From: Kiritimatiellia bacterium
GTDB lineage: Bacteria; Verrucomicrobiota; Kiritimatiellia; CAIVKH01
Assembly: GCA_027493775.1 (NCBI GenBank)
Contig: JAOSKE010000002.1
Location: 186,001-250,000, forward strand
Direction: 5' to 3'
DNA: 64,000 nucleotides
Below, piece after piece: positions 24,734 through 35,919 of the stretch (position 1 is its first letter; each line of letters starts with the position of its first letter). The position numbers were made by a program, and so were the translations under genes. The notes beneath the pieces are model-generated. The model had not been told where the DNA came from, made no database searches, and was given only the letters and a program-made list of their open reading frames with translations.

Positions 24734-25078
24734 TCACGCGCGGTCGGACTTCCAGGTGCCCACGATATGACGGAGCGTAATATCGCCACCGGGCTTCAAT
24801 GCAAAGTTGCCCGGCGTGATTCCGTTTTCATCCAACGCTTCGCTGTCCCAGTCGCCGAGGGTGATTTTGTATTCCACGGTTTCGGTGACGGGCAAAATCG
24901 CGTAGCCGGCCCACAAATTTTCGCCCATGCGTGTAAGCGGTAGTCCGTCGGCCCTCCAATTGCCGAGTACTTTTGCGCCACCTGCGATAAAAACTTGCTG
25001 GCCGACCTTCAGCGGGCGGACGGTTTTTATTTCAAATGTCGCCGTACGCTGTGTTTTTCGTGTTTTGGGCGCAGCCAT
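24734..25078 (-). CDS. Free-standing CBM20-like glycogen/starch-binding protein
   Basis: A 114-residue protein consisting almost wholly of one CBM20-type beta-sandwich: ATFEIKTVRPLKVGQQVFIA, then GGAKVLGNWRADGLPLTRMG, LWAGYAILPVTETVEYKITL and the DSEALDENG...GNFAL ending. The V-L-G-N-W motif and the later W (GDWDSE) are the usual sugar-contacting aromatics. There is no signal peptide and no catalytic partner. A basic N-terminus precedes the domain. GAGGGG lies 8 bases before the ATG. It probably binds intracellular glycogen or acts as a stress/targeting factor; this is inference. Confidence 0.82.
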   Translation of the reverse strand: MAAPKTRKTQRTATFEIKTVRPLKVGQQVFIAGGAKVLGNWRADGLPLTRMGENLWAGYAILPVTETVEYKITLGDWDSEALDENGITPGNFALKPGGDITLRHIVGTWKSDRA

Positions 25079-25190
25079 GATTTCATCCCCTCAAAAATTA
25101 AAGAATTTCCAGTGCCGATTCTATAAGTTTAGTAAATCCGGCGGTCGAACACCAGTTGAAACTGGTGGCGGGGCGGCAAACGAGAGAACT

Positions 25191-26209
25191 CTATGCGCGA
25201 CCGGTCGGGGCACGGTGGCGGCGGTAGTAGCGGCGGCGCACCCGCTGGCGCACGGTCTCCAGCTTGCCTTCCGCATTGCGACGGAGCAGCAGAATCCCGC
25301 CCGCAACGTGATGCCCCGTGCCGAAGGTGGATGGGCAAACGACGGGGTGGAACTGGTTCCAATGGCGCGCACCAGCGAGGCCGTGCGCAACGATGCGGGC
25401 GACGGGATAGCGGGGGTCAAATCGCTGAGCCGTGAGGCATAGCGCGCAAAACGAAGCAACGCGGGGCTGTGCAGGTGGCCGATCACGGTCATCTCAATTT
25501 GCGGGAGGCGGCGACGGACAACCGGAATGTGACGCAGCGCGGTCAGCGCGCTGGGATCGTGGCAGAACAAAATTACGCGGCCCTTTCCCGGGAGTTCCTC
25601 AAACGCGCGGGTGACCGTTTCAATGTGTTCCGCGCGACGGCGCTTCCACTCGGGAATCTCCTCCGCGAGCGCCTCGGGCAAAAACAAGTCCAGCGTGAAC
25701 AGCGAAGAGTTCACACCGAGCAGGTGGTAGCCCTCATCCACTTCGTGCCAAAAAGATGGAATCTTCAGAATACTCTCGCCCAGTTCAAGACTCTCCAGTC
25801 GGATTCCACCTTCGCGCAAAACCGTGCTGTATTTGCCGAGATCATGGTCGCCGAACACAAAGCGACTGCGCTCGGCAAAGCGCGAGCGAATCATATCCAC
25901 GGCAACTCTTGCGCTGTCGAACGTCGCCTGATGGCTCAAACCAACGCCGCCAAAATCGCCGCCATAGTCGCCGTTCGCAACAACCCAGTCCGGGTCCAGC
26001 TCGGCGGCCTCATCCAATGCACGGAGGAAAGCGGTGTTGCGCCACTTCAAGTGCCCGTTCCAAAACCGGCGGCGCACACGGTAGAGGCTGCTGCGAAGAG
26101 CGCGGGTAACCGGGTCCGCGCCGATGCGCAACGAGTCGTAAGATTCGTCCGCCAGCGCCAGCTCGGCAGGCCCAACCATGTGAATGTCAGATATAACCGC
26201 TAATTGCAT
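25191..26209 (-). CDS. Calcineurin-like metallophosphoesterase (one frame break)
   Basis: A two-metal phosphoesterase with motifs LAVISDIHMVGPAE (motif I), DWVVANGDYGGDFGG (II), FVFGDHDLGKYS (III, Asp replacing the usual Asn of GNHD), ILFCHDP (IV) and MTVIGHLHSP (V). After RFARYASR the open frame becomes low-complexity and would stop at 25121. A one-base shift near 25420-25430 instead gives RFDPRYPVARIVAHGLAG, CPSTFGTGHHVAGGILLL and a natural basic C-terminus, stopping at 25191. Corrected length is about 339. The substrate may be a lipid-linked (UDP-diacylglucosamine LpxH-like) or nucleotide ester, but this is not determined. Confidence 0.82.
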
Positions 26210-26233
26210 GAAAGATTCTACAGACTTCAGGAA

Positions 26234-27100
26234 TCAGATCGGCCCGCCAATTCCAACGCTGAAATAGGTTGCATTGCGCCAGTCCTGATCCGGCGCCTTG
26301 TGATCAAATTCAACTTCACGTCCAAATATATACCCCAATTCGACATTAACTTTGAGCAAATCGTTCAACTGCCATCCGGCGCCCAATGCCGCCCGCGTAT
26401 CACGCAGCGCGATGGATCCGCGTTCGTCGCTTTCCTTCAGGCGGAACTCGTTGACCGCGTTGTGCCGCAGACTCGCATACAGCTCAATGGACTCGGGACG
26501 ATACGTTACCCGACTTTCGGGATACATCAAGTCCACCCGCCAATCTTCCGAAGGAGCCGCGCGAATACCGAAGCGCGGATCGAACCAGCGATCAAAGCCG
26601 GGATAAATCGCAAGACCGATCAGCCCGGAAATTTGTGGATTGAATGCCTGGATGGCCAACGCCTGAAAGGGAATATAAAAATCTTTCAGTGAAAGGTCTG
26701 AGAGGTCCGAATAAATGCCGGGATACACATCCACTTTTAGCGCCGTGCCATTCACATTTCTCGCAACGTAGGCAAGGTTCAGGCGGAGCGCGGCGAGGCG
26801 GTCGGGCATATTGATTCCACCGCTGCCATCAAACACGGAAACATCGTACGCACCGGACAAATCAAAATCGCCGACAGATGTGCGCCAATAGTAAAGCCCG
26901 CCACCGCCAGCCAGCGACCAGACCGACACATCGTGTCCTTCCGGCGCCTTGATCTTCGCGGCGGTTGTATAGCCGAGCTTGATCGTCCACGCAGGCTCCT
27001 CAGTTCCATCCAGAATCTGGCAGTACGGGGCCGATGGCTGGGCAAACGACTGTGTCGCGGCAAGAAGGGTTGCAACAAACAAGAAACGGGAAATTCTCAT
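26234..27100 (-). CDS. Exported outer-membrane beta-barrel-like protein
   Basis: A 288-residue protein with a signal peptide (MRISRFLFVATLLAATQSFA, cleavage after FAQ). The mature part alternates hydrophobic and polar residues and is rich in Gly and aromatic residues: VWSLAGGGGLYYWR, LRLNLAYVARNVN and NVELGYIFGREVEF. It ends WRNATYFSVGIGGPI, a C-terminal strand of the barrel type. It resembles DUF6268-like outer-membrane proteins, but I am not certain of the family. GAGGAG lies about 11 bases before ATG 27100. It faces the giant DUF11 gene across a 386-bp spacer. Confidence 0.65.
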   Translation of the reverse strand: MRISRFLFVATLLAATQSFAQPSAPYCQILDGTEEPAWTIKLGYTTAAKIKAPEGHDVSVWSLAGGGGLYYWRTSVGDFDLSGAYDVSVFDGSGGINMPDRLAALRLNLAYVARNVNGTALKVDVYPGIYSDLSDLSLKDFYIPFQALAIQAFNPQISGLIGLAIYPGFDRWFDPRFGIRAAPSEDWRVDLMYPESRVTYRPESIELYASLRHNAVNEFRLKESDERGSIALRDTRAALGAGWQLNDLLKVNVELGYIFGREVEFDHKAPDQDWRNATYFSVGIGGPI

Positions 27101-27454
27101 GAATGAAAGTTCTCCTCTGAAAATCAACCCGCAATCCTGCGGGAATACACTGAATTTTACCAGCATTCTTCACAAAAAAACGCGCGACGCTGATCGCAGA
27201 CCCAAGTCATTACCAAATCGTGCAAAACAATTGCACATATTTGTACGTGACGTGGGGATATTGAACAGTCAGACGGGATCGCAAGGGGGAAAAGAATAAC
27301 TCTGGGAAGAACCCTACCTGCATGGGAAACGGCAAAACACCGCTACGGGCTGTGGGTTCCATGCGGCGCCCACCAAATGTGCTGGTGTTTCCGCATCAGC
27401 CCCTCTGTTCGTCCATTTTCCATTCCATCAGTTGGCGGTTCTTGCGGATTCGAA

Positions 27455-27470
27455 TGGCACTCTTCCTGCT
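27455..27470 (+). promoter_or_regulatory. Candidate sigma-54 (-24/-12) promoter before the DUF11 gene
   Basis: TGGCAC-N5-CTGCT at 27455-27470 matches the sigma-54 consensus TGGCAC-N5-TTGC at 9 of 10 fixed positions. The predicted transcript start (about 27480) is too close to ATG 27487 for its Shine-Dalgarno, but would suit the ATG at 27517, which begins directly at a signal peptide. The rest of the spacer (27101-27454) is AT-richer and holds nothing else I can support. Confidence 0.4.
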
Positions 27471-27486
27471 GTTATCTAGAGGTACA

Positions 27487-30400
27487 ATGAATGTGTTTTG
27501 CCAGCTTGCGGATCGAATGACCTCATGGCTGCTGCGGGCGTTCGCTTGTGGAGCGATTGTTCTGGGCGGAGCACTCACCGTACACGCCGTTTCACCGATC
27601 ACGTCCATTCAGGCGCACTTCGACAGTCTGGACGATCCGGGCAATGACTTTTCAGCGACCGGCGCGGGCACGGGCGGATTTCCGGCGAACAGGACCTACA
27701 ACACAAAGTTCACGGATGGGCAGTTTGACAACCTCATCATCACGTCCTTCGATGTCGGCACTAACAATTTCATCTTCCGCCAGCTCGCCGAAAAAATCTC
27801 CATCGTGCGTGTGGACAACGCGACGGTGACCGGCGCGCACCACATCATTCTCTACGACCAAAACGGCCCGATCGCGGACACCACCAACATCTCCCTCTCC
27901 TCGCAGTTTGCGGAGACGATGGAGGAGATTCTGCTCGCAAACATCATCAACCGCGGCGCGGACAACGTGTTTTGCAACACGGGCAATGGCGATGGGAACA
28001 ACAACAACATCGAGCGCATTGATTATATTTTTGACGATGGCTATCCCGCCTATGGCGCGTTGAACCGCAAGGGGTTCATGGTGATGGATCGCGGAGGAAA
28101 CGATGCCCTGTGGATCGCCGCAATTCTGGGATTGGACACCAACGGAAACCCCTCTGCGTTTTCGAAGCCGGTGTACCTGAGCACCACCAATTGGGGTGAA
28201 TCCGGTATTATGCTGGATACGATCGTCTATCGCGGATACGAGGGAAATTTTCATCCCTCCGCCGATGTTGCGCCACAGCCGCTCACCGGGCAGTACATCG
28301 AGTGGACGGAGTTCGACATCACAACGAACACGCTCGTGTATGGCTACTCGCTCGCGGCGGCGGATGTGCCAGCGACCCAAAACTGGCTGAATGTGCACGA
28401 GTTCCCGCGCAACACAACGGAAGACAGCGATTCCGGTGGCCTAGACCTGATGAGCGGCGGCGCATTGGTACTCGACGAGCGCGACAATGCATCCGTCGGT
28501 GACCGGGTCTGGAACGATGTAAATCAGAACGGGCTTCAGGACGAGGGAGAGCAGGGAGTACCCAATGTATTGGTGCGCGTGTGGGACTCGACCGGATCCA
28601 ATCTCGTGGGGCAGGCCCGCACAGATACCAACGGCAACTATCACGTGTACGCCATTGAGTCAGGAACCTATCAGATTGAAGTCGTCGGGCCGACAAACTG
28701 GATGTTCTCGCCGCAGGATGTGGGTCCGGATGATTTTCTCGACAGCGATGTGAATACCAATACTGGGCGGAGCGGGTTCTTCTTTCTCCCGCCCCGAACA
28801 TCAAACGATCAATTCGACGCGGGTATTTTTCTTCCTCCGACCGACCTCGGTGTAACCAAGGCCGTGAACACAAGCGATGTGCGGGTCGGCACAAACGTCA
28901 TCTTCACGATGAGCGTAACAAATTTCGGCCCCTATCCGGCGGGCAATGTCACGTTGACGGATTTGCTCCCGGATGGACTGAACTACCTCGGCCATCGCAC
29001 AACGCGCGGAACATACGCGACGGACAGCGGAGAATGGAACATCGGTGCGCTTGCCGTCGGCGCGGGGGGCAACTGACCATTACAGCACGGGTTGATCTTG
29101 CCGCTGGCGGCTGGACGATCACAAACACCATCGCCGTCACGGAGTTGGATCGTCCGGATACAAACACGGCAAACAACAGCGCCAGTGCAACGGTCGAAGT
29201 GCGCTCGCTCGATATCGGGGTCAGCAAAACGGTCAATGATCACCTGCCGGACATCAATGAGGTGATCACGTATGTGGTGACGGTGACAAATTTCGGGCCG
29301 GACAGCGCGACCTCGCTGGTTGTGACAGATCGCGTGCCCGTGGGCATCACGTTCAGCAACTCATCCGCATCCAAGGGCGCCTATAATCCGACAACGGGTC
29401 TATGGAATATCGGCGCAATGGCCAGTGGCGAGGCGGCGAGCCTGACCATCACTGCGCGCGTCAACAACGGAAGCGCCGGCCTGGTCATCACGAACACCGC
29501 AACGGCGCTGGTTTCAACGCTCGGCGATACCAATGCAGCAAATAATAGCGCAAGCGCAATCATCACTGTCATCGGCTCGGATCTCGGTGTGACCAAGACT
29601 CCCGACACGCAGGGGCCGTTTGCGGGAGATAATGTCACCTACACCATCGTTGTCACCAACAGCGGGCCGAATGCGACGGATGGGGTCACGCTGACCGAGC
29701 GGCTGACGAACGGACTCGTGTACGTCTCACACACGGCGAGCAGCGGAACCTACAGCTACGCGAGCGGCCTCTGGAATGTGGGACACATGGAAGTGGGCGC
29801 GTGGGAAACGCTCCAGATCACCGCGCAGACGCTGACCAACACCACCGACCGCCTCATCACCAACCGCGTCACCATCAGCTCCTCGATCGTGGCGGACGGC
29901 AACCTTCAAAATAACACGGGGACGGCGGTCATCGCGGTCAGCTCGCTGCGAATGACGAAAACTTCAAGCGTGATTTCCAACGCTATCCCCGGCAGCAACA
30001 TCACCTACACGATCATTGTGACCAACGCGGGCAGCTTGACGCATACGAATCTGACCGTCACCGATCCCCTGCCGGAGGGCACAACGTATGTGACCAACAG
30101 CACATGGGTCACGGGCACATTCACGGCTACAAACTATGTGCGCGACACGTTCGACTCCGTCTCCTACGCCCGGAACGACGGCAATGTGAGCTGGAGCGGA
30201 AACTGGACCGAGGCGGGCGAAACGACATCCCCCAACGCCGGCAATGTCCGCATCGTTAACAACGCGCTGCGAATCAGCGCGGCAAACCGCGGCATCCAGC
30301 GCACGGTGAATTTGTCGGGGACAACCAACGCCACGTTGAGCTTCCAATATCGGAGGCAGTCGCTGGACAACTCCTCCGACTATGTCGCGGTCTATGCCTC

Positions 30401-33400
30401 CGCAAATGGCGGCTCCAGCTTCACCGAGATCGGGCGTATTTCGGGGCCGAACAACGACGCGAGTTTTCAGCCCGCGAGCTATGACATTTCAGCGTACAGG
30501 GCGAGCAACACGGTGATTCGATTCTTAAGTTCCGGCAGTTTAGGGTCTTCTGATTATATCCACTTTGACGATGTCGAAGTGAGTTGGTATCTGATGGGAA
30601 CAAACACCGTTCCCGGCGGCGCACCGCCAAACCTCACCTCCGGCCACATTTTGCGGCCCGGAGAAATCATCACCGTCACGTATCAAGCGCGAGTGGACAG
30701 CCCGGTTGCCGTTACGCAGATTGTCAACACGGCGTATGCGACCAGCACGAAACAAACGCTGCCGATTCAGGCCACCGTACGCGATCCGATTGTCGCAACA
30801 GACCTCGGGGTCACAAAGTCGGTTAACAACCTGAATCCCAACGCGGGCAGCAATGTGGTGTTCACCATTGTTGTGACAAACAACGGCCCGCTCACAGCGG
30901 TGAATGTTACCGTGGCGGATCCGATGCAGACGGGCTTCACCTACGTCAGCAGCTCCGCAACGCGCGGAAGTTACAACAGCGGCAGCGGCATCTGGAGTGT
31001 CGGCACACTGACCAACCGCACCTCGGCGACGCTCACGCTTACCGCGCGGGTAAGCTCCGACTCGCTCTATTCCGGGGCCACACTTACCAACGTGGCGACG
31101 ATCACCGGCTCAAATCTGGCCGACCTCGTTCCAGAGAACAACAGCGCCACCGCGACCGTGACGGTTGGCGCGGCCGATCTCATCGTAACAAAAACAGTTG
31201 ATGACGATTCGCCGCTGCTCGGCGACAATGTGCAATACACGGTCATTGTTTCCAACGCCGGACCCAGCCCCGCCACCTCGGTGCAACTGACAGAAGCGTG
31301 GCCGACCGAGCTGCAATACCTCAACTCTTCCGCCAGTCAGGGATCGTACGCGCCCGGCAGCAAAATTTGGAGCGTCGGCGGACTGCTCCCCGGCGAGCAG
31401 GCGACGCTCACGCTCAATGCGGCGCTGACGACAACGGTTGTCGGCATCTACATCACCAATCGCGCCTACGTGACGGCGTCCGGACAGGCAGACGTGAACC
31501 CGAACAACAACACCGGCTCGGTCGTGCTGATCACAACCAGCGCAGATCCGCTGTTGGTGTCCAAAGTATCAAGCGCAGGCGGCGATGGGACACAGACCGG
31601 ACTCGCGCCGCCGGGATTCGCCAATCTCTACACCATTGTTGTGTCGAACCCGAACCACTTCGCGCACACCCGGATCAACCTCTTCGACCCCGTGCCCGAC
31701 GGCATGACCTACGTCGCAAGCAGCACGGAAATTTCCGCGCCGGAGTACTTCGCTTTCGAATGGCTCGATGACTTCCGCAGCCGCTACTACAACAATAATT
31801 TTGGAAACACCAACTGGCTGACGGACTGGCAGGAAAGCGAAAGCGGAAACAATCCACTCGCGGGCAACATCCAGATTATCTACGACACGCAACGCGGCTC
31901 CACCTACAGCCTGCAGTTTCAAGGGGGCGGCAACATTCAGTGGATTCGGCGCACACTCGATTTGAGCGCGTTCACCAACGCCGAGTTGAGTTTTGCGTAT
32001 CGCCGCGAGAGCCTTGAGTCCACCGATGTCGCGCTGGCGCAGATTTCATCGTCCGGTGTCAACGGCCCATGGACCACGCTAGTCAGATTCCAAGGCCCCG
32101 CGACAGACACGGAATACATCACCACCAACATTGATATCCGTCCGTGGATTTCATCCAACGTCGCGATCCGCTTCGCGACCACGAACAACGCGATGAACAC
32201 GGGCGATATTGTCTGGATTGACGACTTCCGCGTCACGGCCAGCAAGGACACGTTCACAACACGGCGCGGTGGGCTGCCCCCTGGCTCGCAACGAACCTCT
32301 ATCTGCGACCCGGCGACTACGCAACGATCACGTATGGCGCGACGGTGGACAACCCGGCTTCCGTCACGCAGGTGGTGAACACCGCGTCCGTAACGAGCGA
32401 TCAGCAAATCGCCTGGATTCATGCCTCGGTCACAGACCTCGTCGAAATTGCGGATACCGGCGTCGGAAAATATGCACAGGACGAAATTCCCGACGAAGGC
32501 TCCATCGTCGGTTTCACGATCACCCTCACCAACAACGGCCCATTCACCGCGACAGATGTCCTGCTGGAAGACCTCCTTCCAAACGGACTCACGTATGTGT
32601 CGAACAGCGTCTCCGTCGGTTCATACGACGTCGCGCATAACCAGTGGCTGGTTCCAAGCGTGGCGGTGGGCGCCACCCCCACCCTCCAGCTCTATGCGCA
32701 GGTCAACCCGGGCACTGTGGGAACAACCCTTACAAATACCGTGCGAATTTTACGCCAGCGTCAGGGCGATTTGAATCTCACCAACAATATCGCGAAGGCA
32801 GATATCCGGGTGGTGCCGCCGTTCGTGATTACGGACTGCAATTTCAACCTGCAGAGCAACGCGGTCGAGATTTATCACGAAATCATCAACGGCAACCAAG
32901 TGTATGACCTGCTCTACGCGGATGCGAACCGCTTCCACGCGGGAATCACCAACTGGCAGCTCGCGGATCGGCGGGCCGGCGGAATGCTGATTGATACCGG
33001 CGCTGTGGGGCGCACCGCGCCGATGAATCTGGGGGAAGGCGTTTTGCGATTTTATCGCATCTCTGCAGCGGGCTTCTGGGAAAAAGAGCCGCGTCGCGCA
33101 AGCGTGGATGTCAAGGCGTTTGGCGTAGCTCGAATTCACGCAGGCCAAAATTGGGTGCGCCCGTGGGGCATTCCGTGCAACAACACGATCCACGATATTC
33201 TGGAAGATTTCCTGCCTGGCCATGACAGCGCCGTAGCCGCCACGCGGGTCATCTGGTTCAACCGCGCAATAAACCTCGACGTCGCCGCAACCCAAGAGGT
33301 CTGGTTCGCCGCGTCGCAGGACAAAAACAAGAGCTGGCTCTTTTCCTATCCGCGCCAGCGCGAAGGGCAAAGCGCCGACGCCTCCCCACTTCCACTCGCC

Positions 33401-33841
33401 GACGGCTTCTGTGTGGAACTGCCGGACGGACAACCAACCCGCAAACTACCCATGATCTATGGCGTCCCCACAGTCCCGCAAGTGCAGGTCGTGCCGGGAA
33501 ACAGCTCTCACAGCATGGTCAGCGTCAACATCCCCGAGACACTACACCCCTCGCAAATGGGCCTGCTCGAAGCCGGATTCCAAGGCGCGGCAATTCCGCC
33601 GCTGGCCGATATGCTGTGGAAATACGACCGCAACCGCCAACTCGTGCCGGACGGTAAAATCTGGTTCAAGACCACGGATCAAACATGGCGCTTCGATACG
33701 GGCGGCATCAACGGTGCGCTCGTCCCCACCAACTATTTCAAACCCGACGACGCCGTCGTCATCTGGCGGCGCACGGCTTCGGCCATGACGTGGACCAATA
33801 TTTTCCATTACCCAATTCCGACCAGGGACATGAAGCCGTAA
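27487..33841 (+). CDS. Giant exported DUF11-repeat surface protein (two frame breaks)
   Basis: About 2118 residues when read through two breaks. The N-terminus carries a signal peptide (MTSWLLRAFACGAIVLGGAL, from ATG 27517 or 10 codons after ATG 27487, which has GAGG upstream). Next come a unique region and an SdrD-B-like domain (VGDRVWNDVNQNGLQDEGEQ, about 28497-28830). Eight DUF11 repeats follow, starting near 28843, 29212, 29578, 29951, 30802, 31175, 31546 and 32455, each opening DLGVTK-like and closing with a NNSA-like motif. Repeats 4 and 7 contain an inserted jelly-roll-like domain of about 150 residues. A unique C-terminal region begins near 32810. Breaks are at a G6 run (29064-29069, expected G7) and a C5 run (32277-32281, expected C6). 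There is no PEP-CTERM or membrane anchor. It is probably a secreted adhesin or stalk. Confidence 0.87.
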
Positions 33842-33854
33842 TTCTGAATTTTTA

Positions 33855-34529
33855 ATGTGGACGCACTTTCAACAGCTGAACGCGAAATTCTGGGGCGCCG
33901 CGCTGGCGGCACTTCTGCTCTCCCTCACTGTGTCCTCCGGCGCGGTCATCAACCTGTCGGCCTACGCCTACATTGCCCTGCTGAACTCCGATGGAACAGC
34001 CCCGCTCGCGGACGGTTCGACCGTCCAAATCATCGGAAGCTACGACGACGTGATAGACCCGATGAGCATGATCGGATCGAACTACACCTTCCAGACGACC
34101 GGGGACGACATCATCCTTGCGACGATCACGATAGACAGCTCGCAGTTAGGCAGCAACGGGACCTTTTACGTCGGCAACATCTATTACGAATCCGACGACA
34201 TAAAAAATATGTACGTCCGTTTCTACGACACCATCGCCGTGATGACGGGCATGATCTACTGGGGCGAATCGCCCATGACCAATGTCGAATACGATGCGCA
34301 CGGCTCCATCGTAGTGGATTTTGTCGGCGGCTATTCGACAACAAATACCGGCAACTTCGTCGTCATTCCGGAGCCCAGCGCCTTCAATCTCTCAGTGATT
34401 TGCTTCGGGATACTGGCGGCCATACGCAACACCCTCCGGGAGGACAAACGCAAGAAGCGCAAACACATCATTCAACGCCTTCTGGAACCACAGGAATCTT
34501 TTCCAATAAACACGTATGATCGCTTTTAG
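33855..34529 (+). CDS. PEP-CTERM exosortase-substrate protein
   Basis: A 224-residue exported protein. The signal segment is FWGAALAALLLSLTVSSGA. The middle is a small, acidic, Thr/Tyr-rich domain. Near the C-terminus is the sorting signal: the motif VIPEPSAF (about 172), the hydrophobic stretch LSVICFGILAAI and a basic cluster (REDKRKKRKH). Exosortases cut such signals and release the protein for surface attachment or secretion. The match to the exosortase gene at 46.5-47.5 kb is direct. Unusually, about 20 residues follow the basic cluster (from IIQRLLEPQE), where most PEP-CTERM proteins end. The gene lies 14 bases after the DUF11 gene and overlaps the next gene by 14 bases. Confidence 0.82.
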   Translation: MWTHFQQLNAKFWGAALAALLLSLTVSSGAVINLSAYAYIALLNSDGTAPLADGSTVQIIGSYDDVIDPMSMIGSNYTFQTTGDDIILATITIDSSQLGSNGTFYVGNIYYESDDIKNMYVRFYDTIAVMTGMIYWGESPMTNVEYDAHGSIVVDFVGGYSTTNTGNFVVIPEPSAFNLSVICFGILAAIRNTLREDKRKKRKHIIQRLLEPQESFPINTYDRF

Positions 34530-35458
34530 GCATAACCGATTGCGATGCTCAATCCTGGCGGCGTGTGTTGCGGCCACGCTCGTCGGCAGCGTTTCTATCG
34601 CTCGCGCACAGATGACAACCCCGCTGCACATCGGGAACACAAACGCCATCCTCAACGAATTTGGCGACATCCTGCCCGGCAACAACGCCGAGCCGGGAGC
34701 GCTGGTCATGGTGCTGTGGGCATCCAACAACACGATTTACGCGCCCGGCCCCGGTGGAGAACCGCACATGCTGAATCCTCCGATCTCCAACGGAACAACC
34801 GCCATCGGGCCGCTCCGTCGCGCCGTGGCTTTTGAACTCCGGCCTGTTCAGCATCAGCCTGGCCGAACCTCGCCCCGGCGGCGGCAAACTTTTTGTCCGC
34901 GCATTTAATAAATCCACGCTGGAAGAGTCTTCCTTCTATTCCGATTCCGAAATTTTCACGATCTCCGGCAACAAGGAATTCATCGCAAACATCGGACCGA
35001 CCACCAACGCGCTCGACGAGGTCGACGATGACGAAGACGGGTTGAACAACTCGTGGGAAAAATCATACGGCTCGAATCCGAACAATCCCGACAGCGACGG
35101 GGATGGCATTTCGGACGGCGAAGAACATCTCCTAGGCACCCACCCCGCCCTCGCCGACTCCGATGGCGACGGAATGCGGGACAACGATGAATTACGGGCC
35201 GGCACCTCCCCCACTGATCCGACCTCTTTCCTTGGAATGGCAAACGTCGGCATGCAGAGCGGCGACCTCATTGTGCAGTGGCGTTCCGTCACCGGGCGCA
35301 CTTATCAAATTCAAAGCGCTCGCGGCCTGATCGGCGCGAAATTTGAAGATATTGCCGACGCAATACCCGCCACTGGCGCGTGGACATCGCTTGTTTTACC
35401 CGACCAGGCGGGCGGAATAGAGCCGCTGATAATTCGCGTACGACTTGTTGAAGAATAA
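34516..35458 (+). CDS. Exported protein with thrombospondin type 3 calcium-binding repeats (one frame break)
   Basis: About 313 residues. The signal peptide is SILAACVAATLVGSVSIARA. The N-terminal domain (LHIGNTNAILNEFGDILPG, then ALVMVLWASNNTIYAPG) is broken near 34790-34840, where a one-base shift leads into GLFSISLAEPRPGGGKLFVR. Next is a TSP3-type acidic repeat region with DxDxDG motifs: DEVDDDEDGLNNSWE, NNPDSDGDGISDGEE and ADSDGDGMRDNDELRAG, all typical calcium ligands. The C-terminal domain (IVQWRSVTGRTYQIQSA) is common on exported proteins of this type. It is part of the DUF11/PEP-CTERM gene group. Confidence 0.78.
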
Positions 35459-35481
35459 CGCCAACCTGCTATGATGAAGGG

Positions 35482-35919
35482 ATGAAGCGATTTCTCCCAA
35501 TCTTGGCCCTCCTCGCGATCTTCGTTGCCGGCTGCGCAACTCCCGAAGCGCGCATCAAGAAGAACCCGGAAATTTTCAACGCCCTTGCGCCGAACATTCA
35601 GGAAAACGTGCGGAAAGGCAATATTGACATAGGCTACACGCAAGACGCCGTGATGATTGCGCTGGGCCAACCCAACCGGCAATACACGCGCCGCACCGAC
35701 GCCGGCACGGCGACGGTCTGGGCCTATACCGGCGAGCGTGTTTCATGGGAACGCCAGCGCGCCGACGCCCGCATCCGCGTCTATGACGCACAGGGCCGCC
35801 GGCGCACCGTCAGCGATTGGGTCTGGGTGGACGTCGAACGTCGCCAGGAATACGACAAAATGCGCGTCGAGTTCGACACCAACAACCTCGTCACGGCGAT
35901 CGAAACAATCGAGCGATAG
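35482..35919 (+). CDS. Small lipoprotein, SmpA/BamE-like
   Basis: A 145-residue lipoprotein with the signal MKRFLPILALLAIFVAGC (lipobox VAGC, Cys18). The mature part has a motif reminiscent of the SmpA/OmlA fold: GNIDIGYTQDAVMIALGQPN, then ATVWAYTGERVSW, and a C-terminal strand (MRVEFDTNNLVTAIE). In BamE-like proteins this fold binds envelope partners at the outer membrane; whether this is BamE itself cannot be said. It lies 23 bases after the TSP3 gene. Confidence 0.75.
   Translation: MKRFLPILALLAIFVAGCATPEARIKKNPEIFNALAPNIQENVRKGNIDIGYTQDAVMIALGQPNRQYTRRTDAGTATVWAYTGERVSWERQRADARIRVYDAQGRRRTVSDWVWVDVERRQEYDKMRVEFDTNNLVTAIETIER

Noticed and set aside
27322-27486. Earlier start for the DUF11 protein at 27322
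   Set aside because: The extra 55 residues would place the signal peptide internally and have no conserved look; ATG 27487 or 27517 fits an exported protein.
33857-34519. A 220-codon frame overlapping the PEP-CTERM gene on the same strand
   Set aside because: The neighbouring frame has a signal peptide and a PEP-CTERM signal; this one is rich in Arg and His without motifs.
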